Shown: positions 11,803-26,325 of the stretch, one piece after another
How the letters are laid out: each line of letters opens with the position of its first letter
How positions within the stretch are numbered: position 1 is the first letter of the stretch
NCBI RefSeq assembly: GCF_020740795.1
Contig: NC_067291.1
Location: 21,110,780-21,174,779, forward strand
Source of the DNA: Apus apus
Taxonomy: Eukaryota; Chordata; Aves; Apodiformes; Apodidae
Reading direction: 5' to 3'
Length of the DNA stretch: 64,000 nucleotides
Notes under the pieces: model-generated
The model's database searches: none
What the model was told of the DNA's origin: nothing
Seen by the model: only the letters and a program-made list of their open reading frames with translations
Program-made: the position numbers and the translations under genes

Positions 11803-12540
11803 GTCACAGAATCACACAGAATCACAGAATCTTAGGGGTTGGAAGGGACCTGGAAAGATCATCCAGTCCAACCCCCCTGCCAGAGCAGGATCACCCAGAG
11901 CACATCACACAGGAACGTGTCCAGGCGGGTTTGGAATGTCTCCAGCAAAGAAGATTCCACAGCCTCTCTGGGCAGCCTGTTCTAGGGCTCTGTCACTTCA
12001 CAGGAAAGAAGCTTTTTCTCATGGTGAAAATATTGAATAGTCGGTCCCAGTACCAACCCCTGAGGGACTTCACTAGTCACAGACCTCCAACTAGGTTCTG
12101 TCCCATTGAACACAACTCTCTGACTTCTTCCTTTCAACCAGTTCATGATCCACCTCACTACCTGATCATCAAGACCACACTTCCTCAGTTTATCTATGAG
12201 GACGCTGTGGGAGACAGTGTCAAATGCTTGACTGAAATCAAGATAAACCACATCTACCACACTACCGTTATCTATACACCTAGTTACTTCCTCATAGAAG
12301 GCTGTAAGGTTGGTCAAACATGACTGACCCTTGCTAAAATCATGTTGTCTGCTCTTAATGACCCCCTCATCCTTTGATATGCCTAGAGATAGTGCCAAGA
12401 ACAAGTTGCTTCATCACCTTTCCAGGGATGGAGGTGATGCTGACTGGTCTATAGTTAACTGGATCCTCCTTCTTGCCCTGGATGTCCAGATTGCTTAACT
12501 GATCCCTAACCCAATCCAAAAGCAAACTCCTTCTTCATCC
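11803..12540 (-). mobile_element. CR1 LINE fragment, internally deleted, with reverse-transcriptase remnant
   Basis: The minus strand reads a CR1 ORF2 reverse-transcriptase remnant (about 12404-12045) with NLTAFYEEVTRC, VYLDFSQAFDTVSH (the YLDF part of the RT core), IMNWLKGRSQRVV and VPQGLVLGP. It is then joined directly, near 12040, to the CR1 3' end (11803-12040), which has the usual repeated ACAGAATCACA tail. About 0.8-1 kb of ORF2 that should lie between is missing. The frame is disrupted and it is dead. Confidence 0.85.
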
Positions 12541-15500
12541 TGGCCCCTCTGCAAAGCACAAGAAGAGGATACTCGAGTCTAAACACCAACGCTGAGGCCT
12601 GAGCATTGCTATTCTTAAGCCTCTTCTAGCATCACAATGCTTTTGTGCCGCTCACAGCCACGGTCTCAAGTGAACCCAACTACTGAAACTAATTTTCAAT
12701 CACCTGTGCTATGAACTCTCTGCAAAGGGTCATTACAGACCTGAAATAGTCAGGACTCCCTAAACTATTTATGTTGAGTATATGAACATCTACACAAGTG
12801 AGATTCTTAATTCTCGTCTTCTTAGTTCAAAAAATCTCTGAAATGCAGGAAGAGAGTTATACTGAACTAACTCAAGTTTTTGATTGACAATGGATAACCA
12901 TTTACTATGAGGAATTAGGAATTAAGTAATTACTAAAATATAATGGGATTTAATATATTCAAAGATGTAAACCACATTCTCTAGAATGCTACTTACACAG
13001 TTTGAAAAACTGTAAAACATTCTGCAATGTGACTTTATAAAACAGCAGTCTCCTAAAATATTCTGGTAAGACTACCATTTCCTGGGTAAGAATTAAACAA
13101 GACTAGACTAAAAACAAGTGTGTGTAAAAAATAATTAGACAAAATTGTAAGACACTGAAAGAAGATTGATGCTAGTGAAACTCCAAGTTGAGAATGAAAA
13201 TATTACTTAAAATTTGCTGTACTACAACTTGCCTGATTTTTCTACAACCAAAACAAATATCAGGCAGACAAAAGATGAAGCAATGTAATGTTTGTAAGTG
13301 GTGAGTATGTATTTATCCAGCAAGGAACTATTCAACTTATCTGAACATTATTGCTAGAGAGTTCTTTGGCTCATTTCACATCCTGGGTATCCAGCCTGGG
13401 GTTATAAATATCTCTAATGGACTTAGCAACAGTTACCTACAATCCTCTCAATGACAGAAGTTTGCTTTCCTAGTGTGTCTGCAGCTGGCAGCGAGCAGGT
13501 TTTATTTGAATTATATTTGTGCTTCTTTCTCGAAACAAGCACAAACCAGACTACAATACTTAACACACGCTGGCAGCCAAAATAACCGAGTCTAAACATG
13601 TACATGAACTTCCTTCCTCAAACAGGCAGGATTCGGGTTTCACCCCGCGTGCCATCAGGCCAGGAGCCCAACCCAAGGGCTGTGAAACCCAGATCTCCCC
13701 TGGCTCGGTTCGGCCCGGCCCGCGGCTGTGCCAGGGAGGCGTGCGATGGCCAAACTCCCACCTGTGGGAGCACAGTCCTAAGCCATGTTTGCACTTTAAT
13801 TCCCTTTCCAGCAGCTTCTCTGTCAGGAGCTCGCCGCTCCAAGCCCTCCCTCTGAGCAATGCTGTAATTCCGCACGACTGCAACACCCCCGACCCCAAGC
13901 CAGCTCCATGCACTAGCAGCAAATACTCTGCACATCCCGAGACTCAGGCATGTTTCTGCACTGCAAATGTGGCCAGCTTTAGACTCTGGAAGGTCCCTTC
14001 TTTCTTGAATGCCTTCTACACTTACAATAAACCCAGAAAGTGGGGTAAACAAACCAGAGGGGAAAAAAAAAAAAGTAAAAACTTCATTCTACAAAACACA
14101 GCAAAGAGGGACTGAATGGAATTCTCATTACGTGATTTGTGAGACAGGAAAATAAGAAAGGAGCTATTAAAAAGTAGAAGCTGAATGAGCTACAGCTGCA
14201 ATAAATTCCTGGTGTTCCCAGTCCCCACACATGGAGTTGCCAGCCCCACCAGCCTGCTCAGGCCCAGGTACAATGTACCTACAGGGAAGAAATTCCTGGG
14301 CATGACTCATATTCAAGAGCACACCTCCATGGAATTTTCAGTTAGGAATGATTTACTTTCCCACCACATATGGTACTACCATTTTATCTATTTTTTTCCA
14401 AAACTATTAAAAGAAGAATTAGGTGAGGCCCATATAAGGCTTTTTGATATAGGAAAAAGTTTAGGATGGTAAAAGATGTATAGTGATGAACAACAGACAG
14501 AGAGAACTGACAGGAAAATTTAAAGTTAGTGTTGAACAATTTCCACCTTCCATTTGGCACTCAGTGATAACACTGAATTGCCACCACCGAAAAGGATGGA
14601 TTCCAAGCCTGAACACCAGAAGAGTTAGAGGATTAAGACAACTGAACACCCTTCAGGTGTGTAACTTGGTGAGCAACAGGAACACATTAGGCAAATTTAT
14701 TTATTATTACTATTGTTATTTATTTTTTCTACCCTATCCATTCCTCTTGCATTCAAATGCAGTGCCCATGCCCTTCCCAGGCAGACCAGACAGCCACTAC
14801 AAACCCTCTCACAGAACAAGGTGCTCCCCAACACCACAGAAAGGGATGTGTGGAGCTGGAGCATCCACGACATCGGGAAGACCACAAGCTCTTCCTGGGA
14901 GATGAGACAATAAGAGAAGGGGAACGGATGAAGCTTGTGTCAGCTATCTTAGGAACCTCAATATTTTTTTACACAACACAGCTTCTGCTGCTACAGATGA
15001 TATTAACCTCCTATTGTGGACACAGCCTATATTGAAACAACATCTCTTCCTGCTGCCACAGTACACCTCCCTTCCAAAGGACAGAAGCCAGGCAAAAAAT
15101 GCTCCCCTCTCTCAGGTAACCATGCCCAACAGGAGCCTTGCCATCATGGAGCTGATGGTGAGGGACTGTGAAAAGTTCACACTGCAAAACAAAGCACACT
15201 GAAAAATGTGGTGGAACATATCTGATTTTAACAACCACAACAATATTCCTCCTGTGTTACCTCCACAGCATTTCTTGAAACAATTTTTAAACAAAGCCAA
15301 AAAGGCAGTAAATGTTTCACTTTAGTTTAGATTTTGAGCAAGAGTGTCAATGTGTGCTGTGCTGTTTGTGCTGCAGATAGAGACCGATCCACGGCCAACA
15401 CACACAAAGCTGTGAAGTGTCACCAAATTTAACAGCTGTGACAACTGATGCCTGGGTTTGAACTTGTAGAGGCCAGAGGCAGGTTCTGTATCCCACTATC

Positions 15501-17398
15501 AACCAGCTCAGCTAATGCAGACCTCACTGCTGAGAAACTGTGCTGTTCTCGTTCAAATATTTCTGGCCAGACAAGCTGGATCATGGTGGGCAGACCCATG
15601 GAAAGAGGAACCAAGAACAAGTATTTTCTTCAGGTTCTTGTAAACAAATAATACAAGTCATACTTTGTCAGAAATATCACATTTCACTACGGTGACATGA
15701 CCCAGATTTCAAATATGAAGAAACACCCCAACGAGAAGACATGTTCACTGAGATGGCTGAGGTCCATTCACATGGAACTAGTGAAACATAAGACCTTACC
15801 CCAGTGTGCAAAGAAGCCTGAATCTCCCTGGGAAATGGGCAAAAAGTTGATAAGCCTGTACTCGATGAGGAGAGAGAAATATGGGACAAATTATAGCCCC
15901 AGTATAATGATATACCTGTCTGGACTCACAGCAAAGGCCAGGAAAATTACTTATAGATTAAGTCTTTCACTCAGACAGGTGATCAAGCACTTTACAAACT
16001 TCAAGGAAACGCTTTTTGTTAGTTCAGAGATGTTGAGACTTTCCTCCCCTCAAAGACCCTTGGCCTTTCTTTAAGCAACTTACTTTCCTTCCTTAGAAAA
16101 TTACTGCAATTTCACATTATTCCAGCTGATGTTATTTCATATTTTGCAACATACTGTATTACTTGTCACTCTTCTCAAATCTTTGAGTGTGTGTTTCTAA
16201 AACTGCCTCCTAGAGAGACAACTATTAACTAGGAATCCATGATTCAATGAAGTCTGGAAGTAGTGCTAGTATAGTGTAGGTAAAAGCAAAATAAAAGGAC
16301 AATGATGGATAAAGCCAGCCAAACACATGATATGTACTAAGGCTATGAAATCTGGATAAATGTATGAAGAAACCACAAGCCCCATCAAAACAATTCTAAC
16401 TATCGAAGACCCAATGCAAATTGCACCTCTACATTCTCCTTGCTTCATTGCAAGCTTCTGTCCTTCTCCCTGTCTTTCAAGTCAGTAAGTCATTTCAATC
16501 TGAAATAAAGTCACGCTTGAAGCTCTGGGCCTCAGTTTCCATCTTTGACCCACGATCCTCAGCACATCTGCCCTGGGCTCACATACAGTTCTACATTCCC
16601 AAAGCTTAAGCATCTCCCCTAAAAGGAAGTCTTTAAAAGACTTTGCCAGAGAATGAAGGCAGCTTTTTGTAATTGGCCTTAACAGAAAAGAGAATTTCTG
16701 TTACTTCATTTTTCTGGTCTAGCAATCATACTTCTAGGCACCACTGTTTCGCCACTGCTCTGCTAGCGAGGCTTTGTTTTGATTATATTATATGCATTTG
16801 GAACTGAGAGTCTAATCTCTCCTGGCCAAGACACTTTTTCTCTTTGCAACTGAGGGTACACACTGGTAGTTAATTCAGTCTCTTCAGTTTGGGTCAGGCT
16901 ACTAACCAACAGAGAAAAATGGAGAGCTGGGTTAATCATAGAAGAGTTAATCTGAGAACAGAAGACCAAAATCTGCTGACACAGAAAGATACTATTTACA
17001 ATCTCTAATGTTGCCAAGACAAGAATTTTAAATTAGTCATCTTCAGATATTGCAGAGCTCACCAACAGCTGAGATGTTTTGGAGTAAAAGTTTGCAGTGC
17101 TTGAGTTGTAGACAAGTGGCAACAAATTCCACTAGAACCAGCACTGTTCCTGTTGAGGTTCTGGAACAGACCAGCTGTCTTTAGACATATGAGGCTCCCT
17201 GGACATTCAATCCATGCTGCCAAACACACAGGGAGCCTATTTTTGGAAGTCATCTCCCTCTTGTTACAAGCCCTGGTATAGACAGGTTGCTAAACACTTC
17301 CTGAACAGATCTTCCAGGATGTTGTCTGACCACAAAGAAATCCTAATGAGTTACTTTTTTAAATTGTTCAGCTCATTCATATCAGTTGCCTTTTTAAT

Positions 17399-17440
17399 TA
17401 AAACAAACAAAAAACAAACAAAAACAAAACAGAAACAAAA
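17399..17440 (+). repeat. AAAC-rich simple repeat
   Basis: Impure (AAAC)n/(AAAAC)n low-complexity tract. Confidence 0.85.
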
Positions 17441-18921
17441 TCAACCCAAAGATTAATAAGCCCAAGTAAGTATGTGTTGGACTGTGGAAGCCATGGAGTA
17501 TCTCCCACATGTGTTATGAAAAGCTAGTAATTTTTGCAAGGTCTACACAGCCCAGAGAGCTGCATCTTGCTTAACTTCACCAGAAAACCTAATCTTGCTC
17601 TATTTCAGCTTAATCTTCCCATGGGATCAGAACCACAATCACATATTGCACAGGACTTTGTCAGGTCACTGTCTTTTAAAAGGCCAGATAAGGTTTTCAG
17701 CTGCTCCTTTGGCCTTAAAAATAGCAGACTATTTTTATTGTACGATAAAAACTCTTTAAATGATAATATGATTCTTATTGCCCTGGAAAACGTTTTTCCT
17801 TGGTGCACTAAAAAGCTTCAAAACCTTTACAAATAGTTTAAACTGTGCTCTCCACCTTGCAAGGGGTTGCCATTATGCTCTTCTCTCACCTGGCTTTTCT
17901 GATTTAAAAATAAGATCAACCAACTCTGCTGTTAAAAATGGGGAAAATGCTATCACAGTCAAGAATTTTTTATCAGTCACTTTTAAATTTTAAACTAAAC
18001 ATTTTCCATTACATATACATGCTGATTTAAACCTGTCTTTTATTATGGCCCCTTCTGGCTTATTTCTTTCAAGGAAAACTTCTCTGTTACAGATTTCAGT
18101 CTCTGTGATTCATTTACTAATTTGTACATGTACCTAAGTTAAAACTGATACAAAAACAAATCCTGAAGTTTTAACAACTTTACTAATTTGAGAGTGATTC
18201 CATGTTTTTACATGTAACCTTAAAAACAATATTGAGACATTATGAACTTGGATCTCATTCCTTTTCAAAACCTTAACCAAAACGGGTTTCAGGGACATCT
18301 GTGATCCCATTGCAAGGCTGCTTTACACTTTTTATTTTCTTCTCCTATTTTTTTTTTCTTCCTATTTTATTATGGATAAAAAATCCAGAAGAAAAAACAA
18401 ACCTCGTTGGCTATTAAGTGGAAAGTTACAGGAAGTTTTTAGTCAATATTCCAATAATAAAAAGGATAATAAGCACAAGTTAGCAACTAAACCAAAAGTT
18501 TTGTAAGCCACAACTGATCTGCTAACATACTATAAAGTTTCCATTCTTCTTTGATTCTACTCTGAATTTCACTTACTTATTTCACAAGCTAATTGCACGG
18601 GTTTGGTCTAACAGATCTCTGCTACTTTAAAATGTGTGAGATGTAATGAAGTAATAACTTTATGGCTGTTCAGTAGCAGATACAGCTCTGTAAACAAGCA
18701 GGGAATTGCTCTGCTGAGTGAGAAGACTGTTTGTCTAGTGCCTTACATTGGAAAATTTCTGTTTGACACAAAGGTAGGAGGCACAGAACTATTAACACTG
18801 GGATTACTGGTGTCACACCATACAGGTTTACATTCTTAAGAAAACCCATGCAAACCCTGGCAGGGGGGCTGTGCATCTGCACTGTGGGGCTTGGGGTCAC
18901 ACTGCCCTGGTCAACCTGAAG

Positions 18922-18959
18922 GGAACAGAGGGGGCTGCAGGGAACAGAGGGGGCTGCAG
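18922..18959 (+). repeat. 19-bp perfect tandem duplication
   Basis: The unit GGAACAGAGGGGGCTGCAG occurs twice, head to tail, without mismatch. Confidence 0.95.
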
Positions 18960-21900
18960 TCCACAGACCTCCACACTCAAACACATCTCTCTAAATATTT
19001 ATTTTAAAACAGAGGAATTCACAAGAACAAAAGTGCTGACATCACCTGTGAGCTTACATGGTTGTTGGATTATTCTTCCAATCATTCCCCAATGAAATGG
19101 AACAAAGCCATCAGGAAGTGGTCCACAGAGTAAGAAAAGGCCAGGCCCCATTCCAAGGCAATGGAAGTCGTCTTGACCGTGCTTAATTTGTCACACTACA
19201 AAGCAGTTATGTTATAATTTGGGAAAATTTTCCAGACACTGAGGAGACCTAGTTTAACCTAAATACCCTATGTAGTGCAAGTTAACTTAAATACCAAACA
19301 AATACTTAGAAGAAAGCTGGTTGTCACCTTTGTGCCTTTGATATATATGACAGAGCACACAATACTATTCACTAGAAAAGCTAAAGAAATAAAATCATGA
19401 AGAGTATTCTTGATACTTATAAACCTTCTACTGAAAATAGAAGGAAGGCTTTCAAGTTCCCATACCTCCTTCCCCTACATCCCTTCCAGCTCAGAAGGTA
19501 CTTTTTTTCATTGTGCATTATGACCAAGGGGAGGGCTTAAGAAGAGAGGGAAAGAAAAGGCAGGCTACAGTTCAATGACGTTTCTCCACCGGCCAAGTCC
19601 ATTTACAGATCTATCCATTCTTCCCCTCAACTCTGCCTTTGCTGCCTTTCTGCATGTAGCTGCAAGAAGTGTTTATGTGGAGCAACTGGCCCAGGGAGTT
19701 CCACCCTCCCCTTCCCCAGCACCACTCACTCTCACCTGCATAAGTTTGCTGCTCTGACAGGCTGGGGCTCCGTGACAGCCCAATCCAGCCCAACGCCCTC
19801 ACTCCCTTGCCCCCTGAGGCAGCTCTGGCACTCAGCTCACCCTCCACTTACACATACTTTTAGGCCAGCTTAGTAAACTGAAACGTTTCAACATAGAATC
19901 ACAGGAACAAGGGGTGGAATAAAAACATACAACTCCTGGCAGGGGAAAGGACAACTACAGTAGTAAACCAGCAAGCCCAGGGCACGGGGTTAAAGCACCG
20001 TACCAAGGTCATCCACGTGTAACCACACAACTTCACACAACCCTTTTTCTGTCAGCATGCTCTCTGGCACAGGCATGGGTGGTACCAATGGCACAGCATT
20101 CTCCTGGATGGAGCTCAGAACAGCTCAAAGCAATGCATGGGAGAGGGCTCTTCCCTACAGGCAGGGCAGAGGAGGTCACTGTTTTGGAGAAAGAGAGCTT
20201 TGCTGGGAGGATGCAACCTGTGTCACCCTGCTTGCTCTCAAGGCCAGGGAGCATATCCTGGCCCATTGCACTGACTGGTCTGGATTGTAGCAGCCAAGAG
20301 ACTCCTCTAAGCTGCTGTGGAACCACAGCCTCAGCTGCTCCAGTATCACCCATGAGGCTGGGTTTTTTGTGATCACTGAAACTATTTGGGTTCAAAATTT
20401 TCCTTTGTTATTTTAACAAAGACCATCCGGTCACAAATTTGTAAAGCAACAATATTTTTATGTCATGGGTTTCATTTGCTTATTGTACTCTGTGAAGGGC
20501 TGTATTCTTTAGCATAAACATTGATAAGCTTTTCCTATTACAGTTGATTTCTTTTACAGACTGGTTTCTAGAGAAAATAAGGCTCATATGACTGCATTGT
20601 CCATAACTCCATGTCTGTCAGTCCTCCCCACTGACCAGTATCAACCCAATTTCACAGAGTGAGAGAAATTTCAAACATACTAAGTTTCTACAAGTTTTCT
20701 GAGAAGCAAAAGCTATGCAGGTAGCATCCCCAGTAAACAAAAGAAGCAACAGCCCAGCCCTTACCCTACACCCACTCCAGTGACACACAGACACATTTCA
20801 CCTTGACTCCTTTCCCAGCCCATCTCAGGAAAAAAAAGTCAGCTCAGCAGAGCCAGAGCAGTGAAGGAGCAGCCCTGCCTTCTGCTGCCAGCCCAGCCAG
20901 CAAGCAAAGCCAGCACAGGCACTTCAGTCACCAGGAGGGAGAACAAACAGGAGGTACTCTGACTGGAGGTGGGGATACTTGAAATACTGGGGATAGTCTG
21001 GAGGTATTAGAGGAGATGAGAGGGCTGGAAGGCACAAAAGAACACGAGTCTGTGGGAAAACAGTCCTTATCAATTCTGCTGTTTGAGAAACAATATCTAA
21101 CTCACTGGATTAGTTAAGTTTGCCCTCATGATTACCTCATTAAGAAGAATCCTCATTTGTGACACAATATGACAATAAAAGAACTCAGGAATGGAAGATA
21201 ATGCTAAACACACCATTCATATAACTGGTTATCATCTCTTGTCCCTGAGCTCTACAATGGATCAAAACCCCTACAGAGTAGTATTTAAAAACCTGCATGC
21301 TAGCTGGGGGAAAAAAATAATTATCTCCTCATCCTTTCAGTATCATATGTTATAAAATAGAACATAGTTTTTTTAACTCTCGTTGAACACAGGATAAATA
21401 AAGTCCAGTCAGAGTAGTTTACACAACCATCTATTGCAAACTGAGTCAATTCCGCAGACTTTGTGCAGAAGCAGATGAGGAGCATCCATATAGCCACAGG
21501 GAAAGGAGCTGAGCTAAGCTATAAGTAACAGGTGAAAAAGCATCTGTTCAGATGTTCAGAAAGCTCTGTACAGATTTTGTGTGATTTGCTTCTACCCTGA
21601 TGCTTGACTGAAAGCTCTTAACTCTCCTTTATAGCCTTTTCACATCAGATTTGTCCCTTCTTCCGTCAACTGCCCTGTGCTTCTCACTCCCTTTGCAAGA
21701 AGCTTAACACAAACAGAAACTTGGGAAGTGACACATCTTCTGCCTTCTCATAAGGCACAATAATGTTCCACAGAAATCTGCACCCTTTTTTTTTTTTTTT
21801 TAAGTTTGGACCTAGTAAAAGCTTTGCAACACATCCCATCATCCCATGTACCCCCAGAAACACAGACAACACGGGCATCAAGTCCTCAGCACCAGAAGAC

Positions 21901-24900
21901 TCATTCTGCAGGTCTGCTCCCGTTGCACCACACCATTTGACCATGTAGATGCAGACTGACAACATGCTGACTAAGCTGATATAACAGTACTGGATTTATC
22001 AGCACGGTTATTTTATTTTTAAAATAAAACCCTTAAACAAACAAACACCCTTTATCCCAGTAATCTGACAAAATATCAGCTATCTGCACATGCAGGTACC
22101 GAGCCTTTCCCATTCCCAGCAACAGCTACATATACTCCTCTAAGCTTGCAGCCCCTCAACTAAGAGAACAGAAAATACATCAGGAGGAGAAAGAGCAAAG
22201 AACAATCTTCTTTAAAGAACTTTTTAATGTTGAATGCATGGACCACTGATGACAAATGCTTATTTTCTAATTTTAAACTACTTTATGGTTTGGAACCCTA
22301 TTATGTTAATTGACTCAGGACATTTTTATATTAACTATTAATCTTTGAGATTGAACATTATCAAACATTTTCCAGGTATATAGCAAACCAATCTCCTACC
22401 AAAAGAGAATTATCTTCAAGTAGGTCCAACAGGGTAATTAAGCATAACAATTAAGTGTGGTGCCTCTTCACCTGAAACTATCCATACAGCCCATTTTTCC
22501 AACTGAGCTCTTCGTTTCTCTTAGGAATGCTAGCAAGCTTTCTAGTCCTTAAGCAACACAAAACTAAGAAGCTCTAAATCCAGAAAACACAGTTGTTTAA
22601 GAATATCGCTTTACCTATATTCAAGTCCTCAAAAGTTTCTTCCAAATCTACATTTTCAAGAACATAAAAGTATCAAGATTACACCAACTTTCTTCTTTGA
22701 TATTAATCAGTTCTGTCTCAATAAGCAAAATAAACAAGTCTTCCAAGCATATTTAAATTGATTTAATTACAACTGCTTGGTCTTCACAAGAGTTTAAGGT
22801 GTCAAATAAACTGAGCTAGGTAATTCAATCAAATAGAGTGTATTTGAATCTAGTATACACAAAGCCCATAAGCACCTTTAATGTTATTGAAGATATTTCT
22901 GCTATTATTCTCCTTTATTTCTCCTATACTCTTTTCCTCCTCTGAAAACAAACCTCAAAACTTCAATTCATACTCTGCTTCTTTGGCAAACACAGGAACA
23001 GCATAACTGTAACCTACTAATAACTGGCTTTCTCTCACTCTTGTAATTTATTTCTTAACTTCTGACAGACATTCTTCTGCCTGTTTCTCAGGCATGCTCA
23101 CAGACACACAACTGCAGAACCAGCCTGTGTCACCCTTAGCCACATTTTCAAGAGACAATGAACCCAGCCCTCACCTATAGGATTTATCTCCCTCCCAGGT
23201 GATGGATTTGAATCAGGTGATCAGGCATCACACGACAGCCCAAAGGCATGATTTCATTTAAAAGGAAGCCTGCTGCACCTAAATGAGCTCCCCTAGGATA
23301 GCAAAATGAGAGAAGATCCTGCAAAAAGGAGCAAAGAGAAGCAACTCAGGTGGTGTTGTCTCATATGAAAAGGGTATTGGAAAATGAGGAAAAAGGAGAC
23401 CAGAGAACCTTGCTGTTACCTTGCAGCCCCCTCCTTCCTGAGAGAGTGAACACTCCAAAATCACTGGCTAGGAGATGTAAACTGCAACAAGCCAGCCCAG
23501 AGAAAACTGCAACGGATGAGGCTAAATCCCAGGGCAGGGGGTAAGAAATAAATACACCTGCATGAGACACTGCTCCACTCCCTTCAGCCCCTCTACACCA
23601 AGCAGGAGATACTGAGAAGCCCCGAAGCTCTATCCAGAATACAGAAATCTGTATTACACTGTGTCTGAACCAGAAGCTTTACCAGTACAATACTACCTGT
23701 TAGAAATGTGAAAGGCAGGGGAAGTACTGTTTTTTCCTAGTCAAATACTGCTCAGGTAACAAGCCTTCTCACGAGTGCAAATGCATCTTCTGCTGGCAAA
23801 AGGAAGCCTTTGTGCAGGGGTTTCACTGCTAACTAGGCTGGCATTGCTGTGCCAGTAAAGTCCTTGTGGTATAGGCTAATCCTTAGATTGAATTACCGAC
23901 CTTCCTCTAATTAGCACCTCCTAAAATACAGGGTGAACCAAAGCAATCATGTTTTAGAGTAGCCTGAAGTAAACTGAGTTATGATTTAGACTGAACCAGT
24001 GCCACTAAAGCTAAATTTCTTCAAACAATTGCTCTGATTTGATCTGAGTTTATTTACTAATTTATAAATTGAAATTAGCCATTCCTACATGGAGCCTAAG
24101 TAAGGACACATTCCTTCTCTTTCATATGAGGCTTCAAGGATGCTAATATGCCCCACAGAATCACCTTCCTAGCCTCACTCTGCAGATAATGGCATTCCTG
24201 CTGTGTTGTCACTGCGTGTGTTTACACATATTAAGTTATTTATTTATAGGTAAATTCTAATCCAAATGTTTTGGAGTCTCAGATCTTTTTTCTCCTACTT
24301 CCACTTGGAATATTGGCAATGAACAGCAGGATGTATTTTTTAGCACTGTGCTACTTTAACTAACTACGCATAGCTTATTTTCCAGATGCTGTGGAGTTTA
24401 ACAGCTCCTTTTAGCCAAACTTCATCGTAATGTTACACTTAAAAGTTACACTGCTACAATAAATATTATTAATTCAAAACTAAAAGTGTTTTATGCCTTC
24501 TGACTAGATTCCTCACCCAGCTAGAAGAAACTCAGAATTCCGACAGGAGTTGGGGCTGTTAGGAGTAACTTCAATTTCCATCATCTCTTTTACATGCAAC
24601 CCTGGCACCCACATCACTTAGTGGACAGAGGCTCCTCATTAGATCTAATGCAACAGACAAGCAGCTTCCTAAATGTTGGCTCCAGGGCTATTTTTAGCCA
24701 GATGCATAGAAATCTGACTGATGGGCTGAACTCTCATAACACTTTCCCCACAGGGAGCCGTATTTTGTATGTCACAACGCAGCAGAGATCAATGTGGCTG
24801 CTGAGCTCATCCTGTCCACCAGTGGCTGCATGTTCCCTTCCCTTGGCTTGTCCACAGTTCTCAGCATCACCAGAAACACTAACCAGCAGAGAGGGAAACT

Positions 24901-26257
24901 GAGGCAACAAAGGATGGAGGGCAGATCACACATCAGTGTTGGCAAAGGTGGAAACACTCCAGGCTGATAACTAATTTTCTTATACCAGATTGTCCTGACA
25001 AGTGCTTCCCTCAGATGATGAGGTATGATGAAAGACCTCCTTATTTTCTGTAGCTAAGAGAACTCTAATCAAAGTAATTACTGCAACTGATCTGACTGAG
25101 AAGTAATCTATTTAGAAAAAGTTCAGACTGCCAACTGGGAAGCTGCTATCCAACCTCTGCAACTGGTTGCTTTAGATGTGGATGATTTCACACTTAATTT
25201 TTTTAAGTGCTATTGAAAACATCTTCACCTGTGAATGCAAAGTATTTATTTTTCTAAAACACTAACTGATGGCCATCTAGGCAACTCAACGTGCACACAA
25301 CAAGTTATATTGTTTTTCAAGTATCTCGTTGTATGAGTTTCTCCTCCAAGCAATCAGAAGAGACACTGCACTGCAACTAGCACTGCACTTCAGCAAATTA
25401 ACCCGTGTCTGAAGGGCCTGACACTGCCCAGACCCTGCTGCAGAGAGCTGCTCTTTTTGACCAAGCCTGCAGAGAGCTTGCTGCTCCCTTCCAGGATCAG
25501 AGCAGCTCGACTCCCTTTAAACAGTCTGCCCTCTAAAAATTGTGATCCATTATGAATTTGATTCATCAACTATGCACTCACGGAGCATATTTGCATTTTA
25601 GCTGGGATGTATAAACATCCAATGAACTTTTCATATACAATAGATGAAAAATAATCTTCCATTTAAAATTTACAAGAGATGGGTGCCAACACTTCAGTGC
25701 TCATGTAAGATGCCAGCAAATGAAAGAATTTCATTCAGACTTCGTCCTTTACTCTCTGGGCTAGTAAGAGTAAGAGCTATCATATCTGATCTACTCACAG
25801 TGATGAATCAGAAAAGCACTTGTTGGAGAGGAACACTCCTGAGAATGTTTGGAATAAGGATGCAGTCACTGGGGGGTGAGAGGGGGGATGACAACAACCC
25901 TTAAATCTGAGATCATCTTAATAGTCCTATGTTGATACTATCAAAGTCCAAAAACTTCCACACATAGGAACTGGCTCCCTAAGGAGATCAGCCTGAAAAC
26001 ACATGGATGGGGACGAACTTGTACAGGGTTTGAATAGGGAAAAGCCCCAAACCCATAAACTGGGAAAGGTAATTCCAGAGTGATACCATTACAGTGGCTT
26101 CAGCTGTGATCTTGACATGATCATGATGACGTCCTGGAACTTCCAGTTACTCCTTCAAAAGGGTAAGAAGTCTCAAGCTATGTCTAGAAATGCACATTAA
26201 TATTGAAATTCTGCCAAATTCCAGTTCAACTTGACACATCCTGCCTGTAGGGCCCCA

Positions 26258-26325
26258 CAGAATGGTTGAGTGTGGAAGGGAACTCTGGAGGTCACCTTGT
26301 CCAATTCCCTTGCTCAAGCTTTTCT
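26258..26325 (-). repeat. Degenerate CR1 3' end
   Basis: From the plus strand: CACAGAATGGTTGAGTGTGG AAGGGAACTCTGGAGGTCA followed by TTGTCCAATTCCCTTGCTCA, the order seen at CR1 3' ends in minus orientation. Only about 70 bp remain. Confidence 0.7.

Noticed and set aside
11417-12323. Open frames of 180-207 codons
   Set aside because: They lie within CR1 copies. Only the minus-strand reverse-transcriptase remnant (12045-12404) is biologically meaningful.
13423-14115. Overlapping frames of 120-144 codons near a GC-richer patch in CTDSPL2 intron 1
   Set aside because: Present on both strands at once, no recognisable protein, no promoter or splice pattern.
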